DNA of 31,475 nucleotides from Chloroflexota bacterium (GTDB taxonomy: Bacteria > Chloroflexota > Dehalococcoidia > DSTF01 > JACRBR01): assembly GCA_016213125.1 (NCBI GenBank), contig JACRBR010000350.1:1-31475 (forward strand). The letters are read 5' to 3'. The first letter of the stretch is position 1. Each line of letters opens with the position of its first letter. Shown piece by piece: positions 30,971 through 31,475 of the stretch. The translations under genes and the position numbers were made by a program. The notes under the pieces were generated by a model, which saw only the letters and a list, made by a program, of their open reading frames with translations, was not told the DNA's origin and did not search any database.

Positions 30971-30999
30971 TCGACAACCGTGCCCCGGCGGGCTACAAT
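30971..30999 (+). promoter_or_regulatory. Promoter-like signal of the pirin gene
   Basis: TCGACA (30971-30976), 17 bases, TACAAT (30994-30999); each hexamer matches the sigma-70 consensus at five of six positions and the spacing is ideal. Transcription would begin near 31006, 28 bases before the ATG. A short dyad TTGC-AAGA-GCAA (31002-31013) overlaps the expected start site and could be an operator. Confidence 0.65.
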
Positions 31000-31033
31000 A
31001 GTTGCAAGAGCAATTAGTTCTGGAGCGCACCCG

Positions 31034-31475
31034 ATGCCAGCCGTCACCGCCGATACCCTCAGTCTGCCCCGCATCACCACCCTTCCCTGGAAAGAGACGG
31101 ACTGGCGCCCCGTGGCCTCCGTCGTCACCGCGCACTCCCAGCTCGAGGGCGAGGGCTTCGTCGTCCGGCGCCCCTTCCCCTCCCAGGACCTCTCGCTCGC
31201 TGATCCATTCCTCCTCCTAGACCATCTGGGCGCCGTCGAGTACGCCCCCGGCGAAGCGAAGGGCACGCCCTGGCACCCCCATCGCGGCTTCGAGACTGTT
31301 ACGTACATCATGGACGGCGCATTCGAGCACCAGGACACCACCGGCGGAGGCGGCCTCATCGCCGATGGCGCGACACAGTGGATGACGGCCGGCGCCGGCA
31401 TCCAGCACATCGAGCGCCCGCCCGACACGCTCGTCACGAACGGCGGGCTGTTCCACGGCGTCCAGCTCTGGGTGA
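31034..31475 (+). CDS. Pirin family protein, partial
   Basis: The first 147 codons are present and the gene runs off the right edge. The reading frame gives a typical pirin N-terminal cupin: FVVRRPFPSQDLSLADPFLL, then the metal-site segment PWHPHRGFETVTYIMDG, EHQD, and AGAGIQHIE. The His residues of HPHRGF, the His of EHQD and the Glu after GIQH correspond to the pirin metal ligands. Bacterial pirins bind iron or another metal, and some have quercetinase activity; which applies here is unknown. The start has GGAG about 9 bases upstream and a good promoter before it. It is divergent from the molybdenum hydroxylase operon. Confidence 0.93.
   Translation, partial: MPAVTADTLSLPRITTLPWKETDWRPVASVVTAHSQLEGEGFVVRRPFPSQDLSLADPFLLLDHLGAVEYAPGEAKGTPWHPHRGFETVTYIMDGAFEHQDTTGGGGLIADGATQWMTAGAGIQHIERPPDTLVTNGGLFHGVQLWV

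Overview
The window is GC-rich and densely packed with genes. It looks like a chromosomal segment of a member of the Chloroflexota. The grounds are long Thr-Pro stalks of the TPTPTNTPT type in secreted proteins, a PA14/GSDH/PKD/LamG mosaic exoprotein, a DUF2804 protein, several NarL-type two-component systems, and surface proteins without outer-membrane genes. One surface protein ends in an LPETG sorting signal, which fits a single-membrane (monoderm) cell. The phylum assignment is an inference from gene style; no rRNA or marker protein is present.

Layout. 1-5100: a truncated universal stress protein (minus), a 1306-residue secreted multidomain protein (plus) and a membrane-anchored cupredoxin (minus). 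5133-7323: a lone receiver protein, then a PAS histidine kinase and a NarL-type regulator that overlap by ATGA. 7339-9909 (minus): a second universal stress protein, an SDR oxidoreductase and a ferritin-like di-iron protein. 10177-12510: a two-domain multicopper oxidase with a cupredoxin lipoprotein, a clear terminator, and a GNAT acetyltransferase. 12544-13701 (minus): a bacterial eRF1-like protein. 13894-18990: an NAD-type formate dehydrogenase (fused NuoE/NuoF-like subunit plus molybdenum subunit) followed by MobA. 19007-20947 (minus): a second kinase/regulator pair.

21279-25172 is the most interesting part. It is a tight six-gene run: a four-helix membrane protein, a LuxR-type regulator with a degenerate receiver, a tiny membrane protein, a five-haem membrane-anchored cytochrome c, a b-type cytochrome and a nine-haem membrane-anchored cytochrome c. 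It reads as a quinone-linked electron conduit with at least 14 c-haems, and I cannot assign it to a named complex. A tRNA-Gly(CCC), the LPETG wall protein and a DUF2804 protein follow. The right end has a two-subunit molybdenum hydroxylase of the isoquinoline-oxidoreductase type (minus) and a pirin gene cut by the window edge, divergently arranged with two similar promoter-like signals between them.

Taken together the segment is rich in redox functions: formate oxidation with its cofactor synthesis, molybdenum hydroxylation, copper oxidases and electron carriers, and a multihaem chain. Sensor-regulator pairs lie between these blocks. Starts were chosen by ribosome binding site and family alignment, so several genes are shorter than their longest open frames.
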